Part shown: one piece after another, positions 10,435 to 20,254 of the stretch
Layout of the letters: each line of letters opens with the position of its first letter
Position numbering within the stretch: position 1 is the first letter of the stretch
Origin: Saccharomycopsis phalli
Taxonomy: Eukaryota > Ascomycota > Saccharomycetes > Ascoideales > Saccharomycopsidaceae
NCBI GenBank assembly: GCA_020342235.1
Contig: CP073215.1
Location: 682,001-746,000 of the forward strand
Direction: 5' to 3'
DNA length: 64,000 bases
The notes under the pieces: model-generated
Told to the model about the DNA's origin: nothing
What the model saw: only the letters and a program-made list of their open reading frames with translations
The model's database searches: none
Program-made: the position numbers and the translations under genes

Positions 10435-11428
10435 TGGGTAGTAAAAAATGAAGGTCTATTATTGATGCTAAACTACTTAATTGTCCCTCTATTTATACCA
10501 ATCAGGACTGATTTGCATGGTTCATGGTATCACTCTAAAATAATGATCTGAACTATGGTAGATTACCATTAGCACTAATGAAGAGTTTATTCAGCTTACT
10601 TTGGGCCCCAAGCAGTTACTCTCACAGTGAATTACCGGGTTCAAAATGTTTTGTATTGTCTAAGAGTTGCCGCCGCTGAACAATGATTTCATAATTTCGT
10701 ATTATTACCAGACAGTTTAATGGCATTGTTGATGCATCACCAATCTCCCCAGACCAGCTTGTATCCGTGTGCTTGGCAAAATAAAAACGGTTTTTATGTA
10801 CCTGAAGTCGGGATGAAGGTATCAAGGTGTTGAATAATCTTGTAAGTACAGCCGATGTCTAGTATCTACATCTCCAAGTTTGTAATTATTTTCCCTTCGC
10901 AATGCATTACAACACGCCTTTGATAATGTAATTCGAATACACGACACATTGCGGTAGATGGTATTTAATATTTTATTAAACTATTCCTACTTTTCTAGAA
11001 AAAGATGAAATTTGTCCCTTCAACCACAGGGCGTACATTTTACTAATTATATATATCCCGTGACTCTCTCCACTGAACTTATCAATGGTAAGGTGCTAAA
11101 ACTAGCAATGGCCTAAAATTCGAACAATGTGGAATTAATTTACCCATCATCACACAAACTCTTTAATGTCCAGAGTACACAGGAGCCTGAATTCTCTTGA
11201 GAATAGATGAAATACAAAACTCATTTAGTGGAACAAGTGTATTTGCTGGCCACGAGTCAATCCACAAAGTTATAAAGTTGTTGCCGAAAGTGATGGAGCA
11301 TGGTACATTGCTACCATTTTACAAGTTACCACTTACTTCAAGAGACTAGTCAAAGTGTTTCTACGGCCCAGTTACTGTGTTTAAACATTTTATTTTTGCC
11401 ATTGGTTTCACTATTCATCATCGGTTGT

Positions 11429-11747
11429 TTATTGTCCTTGGCGTCTACACGTTAGTGCTGGACGGGTAGATTCCTTTTCTTTTTGCAGTACACAAGAAGG
11501 GCGGCCGGGCAGGTAGTCCCTCCGGGGGGCGAGACTCCATAGCCCTTTCTGAGTCATTTCTCTTAAACAGTTTCTTAAAGATCAAGTCGAAAGTTTTTAT
11601 CCCCATCCAAAGGGTTTTCTCTCGACTCCAACATTAGCGGCGCCGTCCTTAGTTTTTTTAGACGGTGAAATATCAATCTCACCCTTCTGGGGAGCCTAGT
11701 ATAGCTATAGAAGTAAATAAACATTATTATTATTATTGTCCTTGGCG
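11429..11747 (+). mobile_element. short non-LTR retroposon (LINE fragment or SINE) with target-site duplication
   Basis: The 15-bp sequence TTATTGTCCTTGGCG occurs at 11429-11443 and again at 11733-11747. Between the copies is a 289-bp insert that ends with AAATAAACATTATTATTATT, a simple ATT-repeat tail. A variable-length target duplication plus a repeat tail is the signature of target-primed reverse transcription. The insert is locally GC-rich (11490-11555), unlike its surroundings. One frame in its first part reads QYTRRAAGQVVPPGGETP and then a stop, which could be the C-terminus of a truncated LINE ORF. Alternatively, GGGGCGAGACTCC at about 11524 is a loose match to a Pol III B box, which would make it SINE-like. 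The minimal unique part of the duplication is 13 bp, because TT belongs to either tail or target. Confidence 0.7.
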
Positions 11748-13014
11748 GAGCCTAAATAGATCTAACTAGGATATACTAATCCAACCACGAGAAATTAGTT
11801 CTTTCACTACTCAAGGCAAATAAAATCAAATTGAAATATATTAAAATATACACTTGTAGTAAATGGAACCTCAACAACATTATTCTACCAACTATATTTT
11901 TTTTTAAAAAAAAGAGCTACATTTACTACTAGTTTATCATCTAACACAGCATACCATGCCTGTATAGCTTTGAGTCCTCCAAAGGGTCACACTCCCATTG
12001 AGTTGTCCGTTGTCATGGATTCTAAACCAACAATTGATTCAAATGACAAATCCTCGCATATCTGGTGGCTAGTTAACTCGCCTGGCATTTCAAAGGTGGA
12101 ATGAGGTGAGAAGACAACAAACCTGCAAAGTCCGCAGAGACAGGGAATATCACAGTGGTTTCCTGAAATCACTGCTTTCAAAGCTTGGTCGAATTCCAAC
12201 GAGTAGAAGTCTTGATGTTGTTTGTCATTGGCTTCGGCTGTGTATGAGCCACACACATCTTGAGTTTGTTCATATTTGTTCATTGTGGATTGGAAAATAT
12301 TTTGGATAGGAAATTCAGCTGAAATCCAAGCTTCATAAATCGCATATTTCCTTCATAAAGGTTTTGAACGATTGTGTAATTGTGCTTTTGTGTGCGTTGT
12401 TTCTGATAAATTCTGTAAACGGCACATTGGTATCCATATTGAGTTATTCTTGTGGTTGTTTTTGGCCAATTCCTAAGTGTCTTAGAAAAGAAAACCAGCT
12501 TACAAAGGAATTAGAAAAGAAAAATAGAAACCCTCGGATAAGGAGTAGATCAGATTTATATTGTTTGGTTGAACCAGTGGCGTAAGGCAGATGCCATCTA
12601 CTGGATCAGTTGAAGCGCATATTGGAATGTTGCCGTGTTGGGATTTCAGCGTTGTAAGTTATGATAGAAAGTTATGGCGTATAACATAATAATTTAATTA
12701 TTACTTTAACACTATTGTGAAAATTTTGAATAAGGATTGGAAATCAGACGAGGTAATTTTGGCCATGGATGGATACTATGGTTTCTAATTTAAACTAGTC
12801 AAGGGACCGATTTAGATTTGATTCAAAAATCCTTATACAATTTATGTTGTTCGTTAGCACTATCATACCGTCATTTTGATTGATACACCATCTCACAAAG
12901 GACTACGCCAAGACTAAAGAATACAAACATGAATTAAGCCACAAGCCGGGGGCCTATTGTAATCCCAACTACCATTGCATGGCATTTACCATTGCTTACC
13001 ATTGTATTATTGCC
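11748..13014. other. gene-poor AT-rich region between the retroposon and ECT1
   Basis: Apart from one doubtful ORF at 11987-12283, I see no gene. The remainder is the 3' flank of ECT1 and AT-rich sequence. Confidence 0.4.
11987..12283 (-). CDS. doubtful ORF of 98 residues, unknown
   Basis: This ORF has a true ATG at 12283 and a few acidic and Cys residues (CDIPCLCGLC in the middle), but I recognise no family, signal peptide or membrane helix. It lies in a gene-poor stretch, and its codon choice is less biased than that of neighbouring genes. It may be a chance frame or a decayed gene. Confidence 0.2.
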   Translation of the reverse strand: MNKYEQTQDVCGSYTAEANDKQHQDFYSLEFDQALKAVISGNHCDIPCLCGLCRFVVFSPHSTFEMPGELTSHQICEDLSFESIVGLESMTTDNSMGV

Positions 13015-14130
13015 TCACTTGCTACCTGCCTTCTTTTCCTGCTCTTCCAAGTGTTTTTCATGCTGGGCTTTCCAGCCCTTTTTTCTCTGTCTCTCCTCAT
13101 ATGCCTTTCTATTTTCCAAGACCCGTGAGACAATGACGTCGGTTGTGATTGTGTCGTAATTGTGACGAGAAATTTCCTCGACGATGCCCAATTTTTTCGC
13201 AGCCAGATGCGCCAAAGGTTCCAGAGAAGGACCCTGCCACACGTTTACCACCTTAGACCCCAAGAGAGTATTTAGATACGCTTCACTTTCCTCATCAGGG
13301 GCCTGTAATACCACGCCATCGATATAGCGACATTGCAAGACACATAATGAACGTTCTAGCAACGTCATGATTGGGTAGTTCATGCCTTTGTGCTTATTGG
13401 CAGTATGGTCATCAAGAAGTCCCACAATCACAGCTGAACCGTCCTTTTTCGCCTTTACGGAAATCTCCTTGAGCAACAGAATGTGTCCCGGATGGAATAG
13501 GTCAAATGTCCCACAAATATAATGGATTCCCCGGGAAATTTTGTCTGCCACCTCGCTGTTTGGCTCGACAAGACACTCTATGGAGTTACTTGCCGAGTAA
13601 TAATATACTCCGACCCCAGGAAGACGACCCGATCCATCGGTAGCATACAGACTGTACCGTTCAACAGTCTGCTGGTCAAAAGAGTCGGTGTGGGGAACAT
13701 GGTGCGACTTGCTGGCCAACAACATCCGACCAACCAAATCAGTGGTGCTGATACTTGGAGTCCGCTTGACAACCACAAATCGCCCGAGATCTTTTACGAT
13801 CTGGTAACAGTCGTTGCCGTTTGCGTCGGTGGTGATATCGTCACCATGAACAGCGTATTTTGCCCCAAATTTGTCCATGAATTCCGGATCAGTGACGTAT
13901 GGCGCATCGGGAACAGCACGTGTGCACCAGCGGCAAGCCTCTACTGCCACGATTCGCTCATCTAACGACATCACCGTCGGCCCTTTGTTCCGGAGAATCT
14001 CGGCATCAGAATGGACCCCGACATATAATTCCCGGCCAATCTGTCGAGCCTGAAGAATCGCTCCCGCGTGACCGTGGTGCGCAAAGTCAAAACACCCGTC
14101 GATCCAAATTCTGCTGTCTCTAGTGTCCAT
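13015..14130 (-). CDS. ECT1: ethanolamine-phosphate cytidylyltransferase
   Basis: A 371-residue enzyme that converts phosphoethanolamine and CTP to CDP-ethanolamine, the rate-setting step of the Kennedy pathway for phosphatidylethanolamine. It has the tandem cytidylyltransferase folds of this family. The first fold carries HHGH (residues 18-21) after WIDGCFDFA and a variant RTPSISTTDL motif (123-132). The second carries GTFDLFHPGH (207-216). The second fold lacks a clear RTxGISTS-type motif, as is usual for ECT1. The C-terminus is a Lys/Glu-rich helix. The start ATG at 14130 places the first nucleotide-binding strand at residue 8, as expected. Three CACGTG boxes lie 43-90 bases upstream. INO1 is about 2.8 kb away, so two phospholipid genes are near neighbours, though on opposite strands and with a gene between them. 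Confidence 0.93.
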   Translation of the reverse strand: MDTRDSRIWIDGCFDFAHHGHAGAILQARQIGRELYVGVHSDAEILRNKGPTVMSLDERIVAVEACRWCTRAVPDAPYVTDPEFMDKFGAKYAVHGDDITTDANGNDCYQIVKDLGRFVVVKRTPSISTTDLVGRMLLASKSHHVPHTDSFDQQTVERYSLYATDGSGRLPGVGVYYYSASNSIECLVEPNSEVADKISRGIHYICGTFDLFHPGHILLLKEISVKAKKDGSAVIVGLLDDHTANKHKGMNYPIMTLLERSLCVLQCRYIDGVVLQAPDEESEAYLNTLLGSKVVNVWQGPSLEPLAHLAAKKLGIVEEISRHNYDTITTDVIVSRVLENRKAYEERQRKKGWKAQHEKHLEEQEKKAGSK

Positions 14131-15355
14131 GGTGAAGAAGTTAAAGGGTTTGGATGATGTAGTATATCATGACACGTGATGCACGTGCTACATATCTGTT
14201 GGGAGTGGCCAGAGCACGTGGATCTTGGTAGACGGTATAATAGCCAATATTAATGGTTGACGGCTAGATTTGGCTCCAGTAATGAAGATTGATATTTCAC
14301 CGTCTAGAACCCAAGGTTGGCGCTGCTATATAAGTCTTGTAGGAAAACTAGCTGAATGGGGGGGGGGCTTTTTGAATGTGCTGTCGTTTTTTTATTGAAA
14401 GATGTACATCAGAATGTACAAGTTGTAGTGGGAAATTATTGGTGGGTACAAGTGTGGCCAGTGTAATTCCTACAAAAGAATTATTCATGGTCTACAACGA
14501 GAAATGGGCAAGATAAGAGATTATGATTAGTATCCGAGTCAAATTGCGTCGGCACAAGCCTCATTTGATTTTACCGTCTCTGAAGCCGTTATAAAGACAA
14601 TGTTCAAAAGTTTGATTATTGAGGATTTCGTCAGTTAGGCCTTGTCCCCCTTTTATACAAGTCTGTTATGGCTGCAATAGATAATGCCTTACTCAATAAT
14701 AAAACATGAACCTTATTTGTCTTGGCAAAACATTTAATTCCTCTGAATTTTCTGTAGCTATAACCACAATATATTTGCATATTGATTCAATGAGAACAGC
14801 ACCTGTGTATATGGGAATGGCTTCGTTACTAGAGCACAGATTTGTCTCACAAGCAGTTCCAGAATCATATAGTTGATCCACGAAGAGCACATTGAACAGT
14901 ACGGTAGTCCATTAAGTTGGCAGAGTTTGAGATAACAGGAAAGGACAATACCAAGAAGAATGGTTTTATTACATTCTATCGCCTGGCTGGTTTCAATGTA
15001 GCCAAGCAGATTGTCTAGGCATTTATAATTCAATGATTAGCTTCGGCCATCATACCTAGCAATCATTTGTCAGAACCCATTTATTCGTACAGGACCAATT
15101 CATATATATAAACCCGATTATTCGGACAAAAATCTTGCAAAAGTTCTGCAAGGCGCAATTATACAAGTTACTGGGGCTTTGAAATACTCAAATGAGACAC
15201 AAGGATCAACGGCATAAACGGACACAAGTGTATGCAAAAGACACAAACAATACCAGTCTAGTCAGTCCCACAAACCACGCCTCATGGTGACTACAGAGAT
15301 AATCTCCAACTATATATTTCACTGATTTGCACGTGATGTTTTGATGTATCGCGCA
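14131..15355. other. intergenic region upstream of ECT1
   Basis: It contains the ECT1 promoter with its CACGTG cluster and a run of 10 G (14358-14367). The other frames start with GTG or TTG and show no recognisable domain. No tRNA-like sequence was seen. Confidence 0.5.
14173..14220. promoter_or_regulatory. cluster of three CACGTG E-boxes upstream of ECT1
   Basis: CACGTG occurs at 14173-14178, 14182-14187 and 14215-14220, all within 90 bases of the ECT1 start. The core fits bHLH factors such as Cbf1 or Tye7, and overlaps the Ino2/Ino4 type of site (CANRTG). Ino2/Ino4 control would suit a phospholipid gene, but the sequence alone does not say which factor binds. Confidence 0.5.
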
Positions 15356-15799
15356 TCAGCGCATCAGATTGCGCTCATGTGCATATGGCTCCATTGGAGT
15401 GGTCAACTTGTCAAACTCGTTTTCCAATGAACTCAAGTAGAGCTGGTTCTTTTCGTATGTCAGTTGAATGTAGTTCTTGATGAGGCTCTTTGCCAGAGTC
15501 TGCTTCTGTTTGAGATCGTTGATTTGCTGCTCATACCGAAGAATAAGCTCGTACTTGTCCTGGTTGGAGATCCGGATCTCCTCTCGGATCTGGTCAATAC
15601 TACCATCGTAGCATCCAGGACGGATCCGCTTACTATCCTCGGGGCCATTCACACCGCACTTCCTTACTTTTAACGCGATATTCTGGCCCGAATGCACATT
15701 AGTGCCTGCACTATGCTCGCTAGGTTGGAGGTTATCGGGCGTATCGTGGGAAATAATCAGATCGATGGGAACGGCTTTGCGGAGTCCGCTGCTTCCCAT
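15356..15799 (-). CDS. small coiled-coil protein, unknown
   Basis: I do not recognise this 147-residue protein. The N-terminal half is polar and probably disordered. The C-terminal half (about residues 75-135) is strongly helical with heptad-like spacing of Leu and Ile and many Lys, Glu and Gln, so a coiled coil is likely (IREEIRISNQDKYELILRY... LYLSSLENEFDKL). Such small coiled-coil proteins are often subunits of kinetochore, SNARE-adaptor or chromatin complexes, but I cannot choose among them. The frame extends eight codons upstream to a TTG; the first ATG is at 15799. Codon use resembles genuine neighbouring genes, and the frame is much longer than chance in this GC range. Confidence 0.55.
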   Translation of the reverse strand: MGSSGLRKAVPIDLIISHDTPDNLQPSEHSAGTNVHSGQNIALKVRKCGVNGPEDSKRIRPGCYDGSIDQIREEIRISNQDKYELILRYEQQINDLKQKQTLAKSLIKNYIQLTYEKNQLYLSSLENEFDKLTTPMEPYAHERNLMR

Positions 15800-16929
15800 C
15801 TTGTCAGGGGGTCGTAGTGTCAATTGACGGGTGCTTGCTGTCGGGTTTGTGGAACGTGGTTCCAGGAGTTGAGGTAAGCTAATAAAAAAGACGAATTGGA
15901 GTAATCAGCAAAGGGTACAACACAACAATTGAACACAGAGGCAAATATAGAGATGAAAAAAAAAAAAAAATTTTTTCTTGTATTGTTCAATATGTCCTCT
16001 GACGGTCTAATTTAAGCTGAGTTAAATGACGGTGACTCTCGCACGATAATCAATAAATTTGTTTTTCAAAAAGAAAAAAAAAATTGAGGATATGCGACTC
16101 TCACTCAGAGTCATTCCACGTCTCAAGCGAAATTTAATCCCCTGTGCTGCCAGATTTGAGTTCTTGCCAAATGGAATGACTTGGGCTTGTGCAAGTTCTG
16201 AAATTTCGCGCCCAATTTACCCGATCTACATATACCCCATGAGTCAGTGTCGGAGCAACCTTACTGTAGTAGTAAAAAGTAAGGTTTCTACGGGTCCAGC
16301 TTGTAGTCGGAGGTTGGCCGGATTGGGAAATGGCCAAGATGGCCTGGCACCGTGCACCCCCCCCCCCCCCCCCCCCCCCCATTGCAAAATCAGCCACGCC
16401 ACGTGACACGCATTCGGGCGCATGATTATGTATCAATAGCCGAAATGGGCAACTCTCGGGAAATCGCCGACAGTATTAACAAAACCGAACAAACATGTCA
16501 AAACGCCCGACAAACGCCTCCAACATGGCCTAGGTGAACTCCGGTGGTTCCTCTGATGCTTATCATGCCAATAAAACCCTTCCTCCAACTTCCAGCGACT
16601 CTTGTCGGGTATGCGGGCTAGCGGTGCATCCTTGTGCGGGGCCTCTTTTGGCCAATCATGATTATCCCCCGGCTATGATAGTGCTAGTGAGGTTGATTGT
16701 TGGGGTTCGGGTCAATTTGCCTTCACAGTGGTTTCTCTACCAACACGTTCTCCGGATTGTATAATCATGTCTATATTATTGTAGAGCCAAAAATTCTCAT
16801 TCGTTTGAGCTCCAAAAGTCCTACGTTTTGTGGGCGTCCCCCACTACTACCGTACAGCTGCATTGCCCCTTGCCCAACTATAAATACCGGCCATTTTTCA
16901 CAATTATTCATCAAAAAAATCTATTCACA
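15800..16929. promoter_or_regulatory. INO1 upstream region with poly-C tract and E-box
   Basis: This 1.1-kb region separates the divergent coiled-coil gene and INO1. It holds an A/T homopolymer patch (about 15956-15975), a run of 24 C at 16357-16380, and CACGTG at 16400-16405, 525 bases upstream of the INO1 ATG. The TATA box is listed separately. No further gene is seen. Confidence 0.5.
16879..16886 (+). promoter_or_regulatory. TATA box of INO1
   Basis: TATAAATA lies 51 bases before the INO1 ATG. A short A-rich leader follows it, consistent with a strongly expressed, regulated promoter. Confidence 0.6.
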
Positions 16930-18510
16930 ATGACTATTAGCAGCGCTAGTGTTCCAGTAAAAGTCAACTCCTCAAAAACCAAGTGGTCCGCCGACACATT
17001 GGAGTCTAAGTTCACATATGAGAACTCAGTGGTTCATAAGAACCAAGACGGATCATTTGACGTCACTCCAGTCGCCATTGACTACGACTTCAAGGTTGAC
17101 TTGAAGGTTCCAAAGACCGGGTTATTGTTGGTGGGTCTTGGCGGTAACAACGGTACTACTACTGTTGGCGCCATCATTGCCAACAAGAACAAGCTCTCGT
17201 TCGAGACCAAGGAGCGAACTGTGCACGCCAACTACTACGGATCGGTGACCCAGTCGTCGACCATCAAGATCGGTGTTGACAACACCGGTAATGACGTCTA
17301 CGCCCCATTCAAGTCCCTCTTGCCATTTGTGAACCCAAATGACTTGTTGGTTCACGGTTGGGACATCAGCAAGGCAAACTTGAAGGACGCTACTAAGCGT
17401 GCACAAGTTCTTGACGTTGACTTGCAGCGCCAGTTGGCAAGCGACTTGGAGAAAATCACTCCTTTGCCATCGGTATACTACCCAGACTTCATTGCCCTTA
17501 ACCAGAAGGAGAGAGCCGACAATGTGATTAACCTCGACAGCGACGGGAACGTCACCACCAAGAACAAATGGGCTGACGTCGAACGTATCAGATCCGACAT
17601 TAGAGAGTTCAAGGAGAAGAACAAGTTGGACAAGGTCATTATCTTGTGGACTGCCAACACCGAGCGGTACTCTGATGTGATCCCTGGGGTACATGACACT
17701 GCCGACAACGTCTTGAAGGCCATCAAGGAGAACCATGACGAGATCTCGCCATCCACAGTGTTTGCCGTGGCAGCAATCTTGGAAAAAACCCCATACATCA
17801 ACGGGTCCCCACAAAATACCTTCAGTGCTGGTGTTGTGGAGTTGGCCGAGAAGTACCACACATTTGTCGGAGGAGACGACTTCAAGACCGGACAGACCAA
17901 GATCAAGTCGGTGTTGGCACAGTACCTTGTGGATGCCGGAATCAAGCCTATTTCCGTTGCCTCGTACAACCATTTGGGAAACAACGACGGGTACAACTTA
18001 TCGTCGCCAAAGCAATTCAGATCTAAGGAAATTTCAAAGCAGTCAGTGATTGACGATATCATCAAGTCCAACGAGATCTTGTACAACGAAAAGGATGGCA
18101 ACAAAGTCGACCACTGTATTGTGATCAAGTACATTCCAGCGGTTGGAGACTCCAAGGTTGCCATGGACGAGTACTACTCTGAGCTCATGCTTGGTGGCCA
18201 CAACAAGGTATCGATCCACAATACCTGTGAGGACTCTTTATTGGCGGTGCCATTGATCTTGGATTTGGTTATCATGACTGAGTTTTTCACACGGGTGACA
18301 TACAAGCGTGCTGAGGACGACAAGTATGAGGACTTTTACGCGATTTTGTCGTTTTTGAGTTACTGGTTGAAGGCACCATTGACCAAGGCCGGGTTTGATC
18401 CAATTAACGGGTTGAACAAGCAGCGGGCTGCCGTTGAGAATCTTTTGAAGTTGTTGGTGGGATTGCCAATTAGTAATGAGTTGAGATTTGAGGAGAGATT
18501 GGTTAGATAG
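16930..18510 (+). CDS. INO1: inositol-3-phosphate synthase
   Basis: A 526-residue enzyme that converts glucose 6-phosphate to inositol 3-phosphate using NAD+, the first step of inositol and phosphatidylinositol synthesis in the cytosol. The family signatures are present: NAD-binding [13 protein letters not shown] (residues 68-80), the [13 protein letters not shown] block, [19 protein letters not shown], and [17 protein letters not shown] near the C-terminus. Length agrees with yeast Ino1 (about 530). The open frame runs 34 codons further upstream through a non-ATG start; the ATG at 16930 follows CAATTATTCATC and A-rich leader sequence and gives the usual N-terminus. Codon bias is strong (TTG, CCA, AAG, GTC), as for an abundant protein. 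An upstream E-box could mediate Ino2/Ino4-type control, but this is not proven. Confidence 0.96.
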   Translation: MTISSASVPVKVNSSKTKWSADTLESKFTYENSVVHKNQDGSFDVTPVAIDYDFKVDLKVPKTGLLLVGLGGNNGTTTVGAIIANKNKLSFETKERTVHANYYGSVTQSSTIKIGVDNTGNDVYAPFKSLLPFVNPNDLLVHGWDISKANLKDATKRAQVLDVDLQRQLASDLEKITPLPSVYYPDFIALNQKERADNVINLDSDGNVTTKNKWADVERIRSDIREFKEKNKLDKVIILWTANTERYSDVIPGVHDTADNVLKAIKENHDEISPSTVFAVAAILEKTPYINGSPQNTFSAGVVELAEKYHTFVGGDDFKTGQTKIKSVLAQYLVDAGIKPISVASYNHLGNNDGYNLSSPKQFRSKEISKQSVIDDIIKSNEILYNEKDGNKVDHCIVIKYIPAVGDSKVAMDEYYSELMLGGHNKVSIHNTCEDSLLAVPLILDLVIMTEFFTRVTYKRAEDDKYEDFYAILSFLSYWLKAPLTKAGFDPINGLNKQRAAVENLLKLLVGLPISNELRFEERLVR

Positions 18511-20254
18511 TAATGGATGTAATTGGGAAGTAATGGAGTGTAGAGTGACGGGCTCAAATAGGACTTGAAGTGCTAAACGGTTGGGACCCGTGTCACGTGC
18601 GACTTGGTACAAGACTATGATTATACTTGTATTTTGTCTCGGGAGCATGATGATTTGGCACAAATATTTTCACTGAGAAAACTACTCATCAGTATGCGTG
18701 TCACTGTTTGGAATTGAATACTTCAATGGGAGTGATGCTATTGATTTATAGTAGTTAAAGACTTGCCTCATTTGTAATGTGCACATTTGACTGCTGAGTC
18801 TTGTAATGTGACGGAAGCATCATGTATTTATGGAGCAGCTGGTTTATTATCAATAGACATTCTTTCAAGCCTATTGCTTGTATTGGAAGAATTGAGTGGT
18901 TTGTCAATTCTTGTAAGAGTTCAGGCATCTAGGCTGGATGACGAGTATGAGTATAAAATCGGTCACTACTGTAATGAACTTAATTGTGGATATTGTCCAA
19001 AGCAAGCCAAAATGTTACAGTCTTTGATGTTTGAGGAATCAACTGAGCGACGCACTGGCATTGTATAAACGGACCAGAGAAATGTGCGGTTTTGACAGGA
19101 ATGCTAAAGATTATCTAGTTGTATCAATTGAGATGATATAACCCGGCATTTTCGCTTTTTTACTACAAATGAACGATGCCAGCTGAGCCTTGATCATGTG
19201 TTGGTGCTGTGTATTGCATTGTCTGATAGAGAAGCAGGCAGAGGTTAATTGGAAGCAGAACGGAATTTAGTTTGTATGGATAGCGTATGATTGTTACTAA
19301 ATTGGGCATACCTGTGGTTAATTATAATTGGCCAGATGTTGTTATGTTTGGATGGCAGTGGAATTGTGAGTATCCAGTGGGAGATTACATTGTGGGTGTA
19401 TTGTTTTGGTGGATGGTATCAAAGGAGTGATGGAGTGACGGAGTGATGGAGTGATGGAGTGATGAGAAGAGGTACGAAAGAGGAGGGAAAATAAAAACAA
19501 AAGACAAAACGGGCAAGATACAGAAAAATAAAACGGTAGATGTGAAACCACTGTGAAAAAGGTTTAAAAGCCCACTACTATATTGGGTAGTCTATATTTT
19601 TCCTAATGTGGAGTAGCCGCAAAAGAGTCAGGATAAGGTGATTTGACTTTGGTGTTTGACTTTGGTGTCTGACTTTGAAGTTTGGCTTTTGAAGTTGGTG
19701 TTTGACTTTGGTATCCCATCACTTGAGCCGGTACTGTACCGATTACTTTATTGAGTGATTAGAAATCAAGACAGTACTGCCTGGCTTAGGTGGGCGATCC
19801 GCAGTCGGTCTGTATGTAGATGATAACAAGAGGTGTGCACGATACACCTTCACGTCACGGTGTATTGGCGGTTTTATCATTTTAATTGACATTTTAATTG
19901 GGTAGATTCGTAATATCAGCCTAGTTGCACTAATAAATGTGTGTCTTGTGACATGTCCTGTAAAAACGTGACCTGCATACTTACCAGATTCTTATCATCT
20001 CATCACTGCTAATCACGGCCCCTGGTAACCCGCTAGGAGTTATTGATATAAATCGGCAATTCTGATTGGAGTATTGATTTTTGCCACTACACTTGTCCTA
20101 TTCTAAAATAAACAGGGTGGAAATATCAATACGACGGAATAGGCATTAGGACCAGGCATAACAAAGGCATATAAGGCACAGTAAAAGGCACAGTAAAAGG
20201 CACAGCAAAAACAACAAGGCACAACAAAGAACAGCACCATCCCAGTCGTGCGGA
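18511..20254. repeat. intergenic region with short tandem repeats
   Basis: It contains 9-bp GGAGTGATG-type repeats at 19424-19465, about 15-bp repeats around TTTGACTTTGGTG (19647-19708), and, in the probable ATG13 leader, AAAGGCACAGT-type units (20172-20210). A doubtful coding fragment is listed separately. No tRNA or other RNA gene was recognised. Confidence 0.5.
18787..19068 (+). pseudogene. possible decayed coding fragment, unknown
   Basis: A 93-codon open frame with coding-like composition but no ATG near its start (it opens with TTG). It contains a hydrophobic stretch (LLSIDILSSLLLVLEEL) followed by charged residues and a Cys cluster (HYCNELNCGYC). I recognise no family. It may be the remnant of a gene or chance. 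Confidence 0.2.

Noticed and set aside
17122-17973. Minus-strand ORF of 283 codons inside INO1
   Set aside because: Antisense shadow; the plus strand carries all inositol-phosphate synthase motifs.
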